Origin: an uncultured Actinomycetes bacterium
Lineage (GTDB): Bacteria; Actinomycetota; Thermoleophilia; Solirubrobacterales; 70-9
Direction of reading: 5' to 3'
DNA length: 7,470 nucleotides
NCBI GenBank assembly: GCA_946479725.1
Contig: CAMLHB010000116.1
Coordinates: forward strand, 1 to 7,470
How positions within the stretch are numbered: the first letter of the stretch is position 1; every line of letters begins with the position of its first letter. The position numbers and the translations under genes are program-made. Below the pieces are notes generated by a model. That model had not been told where the DNA came from and made no database searches. It was given only the letters and a program-made list of their open reading frames with translations. Shown in pieces: positions 6,916 through 7,470 of the stretch.

Positions 6916-7290
6916 CTACCCCGTCACCGTGAAAGCCCAGGAACCGACTTTCTTGCCTTTGACGTACCAGCTGACGACGTGCTTGCCGACGATCGTCGAG
7001 GTGATCTTGTTGACGTAGAGAGTCCCCTGTTCGGCTTCCTGAGCCTGCGCGCAGAGGTTTTTCCCGCTCGGGAACTTGACGCAGACGCTGTAGGCGACGT
7101 CGCCGTTGAGGCTCTTGAAGAAGGCCCCCTTCTTCGCCTTCTTCGGGCACTTGTGGGCGGGCTTGGCGTTGCGGGAGACCCCGCAGCCGACGTAGTGCTT
7201 GTAGGCAGCCGCGCTGGCCGAAGCGGGTACAGCCGTGATCAGCAGTCCACTCACCAACATGGTCGCCGCCAGCGCCTTCAATGCCTTCAT
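6916..7290 (-). CDS. Small secreted protein with four cysteines, function unknown
   Basis: The 124-residue product begins with a clear Sec signal peptide: MKALKAL, a hydrophobic core to about residue 21, and an Ala-rich cleavage region VPASASAAA, with probable cleavage near residues 26-29. No lipobox is present. The mature part of about 95 residues is basic and Lys-rich (a KCPKKAKKGAFFK stretch at 47-59). It has Cys at 36, 48, 70 and 80, enough for two disulfides, and ends in a beta-like VSWYVKGKKVGSWAFTVTG, which recalls the last strands of Ig-like or beta-sandwich domains. The frame is open for 53 more codons upstream, but that stretch is hydrophilic and overlaps the neighbouring gene end. 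ATG at 7290 is preferred, with AAGG-type ribosome binding sites 4 and 10 bases upstream. I do not recognise a named family. It heads the tsaB-rimI-tsaD run. Confidence 0.8.
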   Translation of the reverse strand: MKALKALAATMLVSGLLITAVPASASAAAYKHYVGCGVSRNAKPAHKCPKKAKKGAFFKSLNGDVAYSVCVKFPSGKNLCAQAQEAEQGTLYVNKITSTIVGKHVVSWYVKGKKVGSWAFTVTG

Positions 7291-7328
7291 CCCGTCCTTG
7301 CCTTTCTCGAGTGGAGTTGCGAGCGCCG

Positions 7329-7357
7329 ATGCTAGCTGGCGCACTTGTTCCTGAACA
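7329..7357 (-). promoter_or_regulatory. Possible promoter for the secreted protein / tsaB operon
   Basis: On the - strand TGTTCA (7357-7352) and TAGCAT (7334-7329) are spaced by 17 bases and match three and four positions of the -35 and -10 consensus. Transcription would start about 30 bases before the ATG at 7290. The -35 box is part of a perfect 12-bp palindrome, TGTTC-AG-GAACA (7346-7357), which could be an operator. The gap between the upstream stop (7394) and this gene is the only non-coding stretch in which the operon could start, which is the main reason to consider it. Confidence 0.3.
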
Positions 7358-7393
7358 CATTCGACGGGCGTTTGCTGCGCCCTGCGCCGTCCT

Positions 7394-7470
7394 TTACCCG
7401 TCCCACTCGACTTCGACCCGCCGCTGCTCCTCGGCGAACAAACGGGCATTCTCGACCGCCACGGAAACCT
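7394..7470 (-). CDS. C-terminal tail of a GAF-domain protein (partial)
   Basis: A - strand frame open to the right edge ends at TAA (7394-7396). Its last residues read VSVAVENARLFAEEQRR followed by VEVEWDG. The pattern A-x-E-N-A-R-L-F/Y-x-E-x-Q-R-R is the typical final helix of GAF domains in sensor proteins. Here the protein ends seven residues later, so no kinase or regulator domain follows. Only 24 residues are visible, so the identity of the whole protein is unknown and the GAF call rests on one helix. Confidence 0.5.
   Translation of the reverse strand, partial: VSVAVENARLFAEEQRRVEVEWDG

Noticed and set aside
7346..7357. The palindrome as a Rex operator or SOS box
   Set aside because: Rex sites have TGTGAA/TTCACA halves in the opposite arrangement, and actinobacterial SOS boxes have GAAC-N4-GTTC. 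This is GTTC-N2-GAAC.
7291..7449. A 53-residue N-terminal extension of the secreted protein
   Set aside because: The extension is polar and low-complexity, would bury the signal peptide inside the protein, and overlaps the end of the GAF-domain frame.

Overview
The window is a high-GC bacterial chromosome segment. It most likely comes from an actinobacterium of the Thermoleophilia/Solirubrobacterales type. This assignment is an inference from the Gly/Ala/Arg-rich proteins, the frequent GTG and TTG starts, a K+-independent proton-pumping pyrophosphatase, an actinobacterial-style Rex, a GCS2-type carboxylate-amine ligase and a small secreted protein with a Trp-rich C-terminal strand. No rRNA or other phylogenetic marker is present to settle it.

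Layout, left to right. A small conserved-looking protein lies on the + strand (4-243). It converges with a long run of - strand genes. The ~200-base convergent gap (244-442) is full of inverted repeats: a long hairpin right after the + strand gene, a perfect 10-bp hairpin right after hppA, and a nested 21-bp inverted repeat that partly overlaps the second hairpin. Everything from 443 to the right edge is on the - strand. In transcription order (right to left) it reads: the C-terminal tail of a GAF-domain protein, a small secreted protein, tsaB, rimI, tsaD, a glutaredoxin-like protein, rex, a YbdK-type carboxylate-amine ligase, then a 108-base gap and hppA.

The genes from the secreted protein to the ligase are separated by at most about 40 bases or overlap, so they probably form one transcript. 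TsaB and TsaD are two partners of the tRNA t6A37 modification enzyme, and RimI is its usual genomic companion. The three genes after them have a redox/thiol theme: a CxxC thioredoxin-fold protein, the NADH/NAD+ sensor Rex, and a ligase related to glutamate-cysteine ligase. hppA has its own strong ribosome binding site and possibly its own promoter. It couples pyrophosphate hydrolysis (pyrophosphate is also a by-product of the TsaC step of t6A synthesis) to proton export.

The main oddity is tsaB. Its reading frame contains no ATG, GTG or TTG before residue 86, yet homology is evident from the extreme N-terminus, so it appears to start at a CTG codon just after the preceding stop. I see no mobile element, CRISPR array, tRNA or rRNA. 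Nothing here is clearly a wholly new system. The most unusual signals are the CTG start, the nested inverted repeat, and the secreted protein embedded at the head of a tRNA-modification operon.
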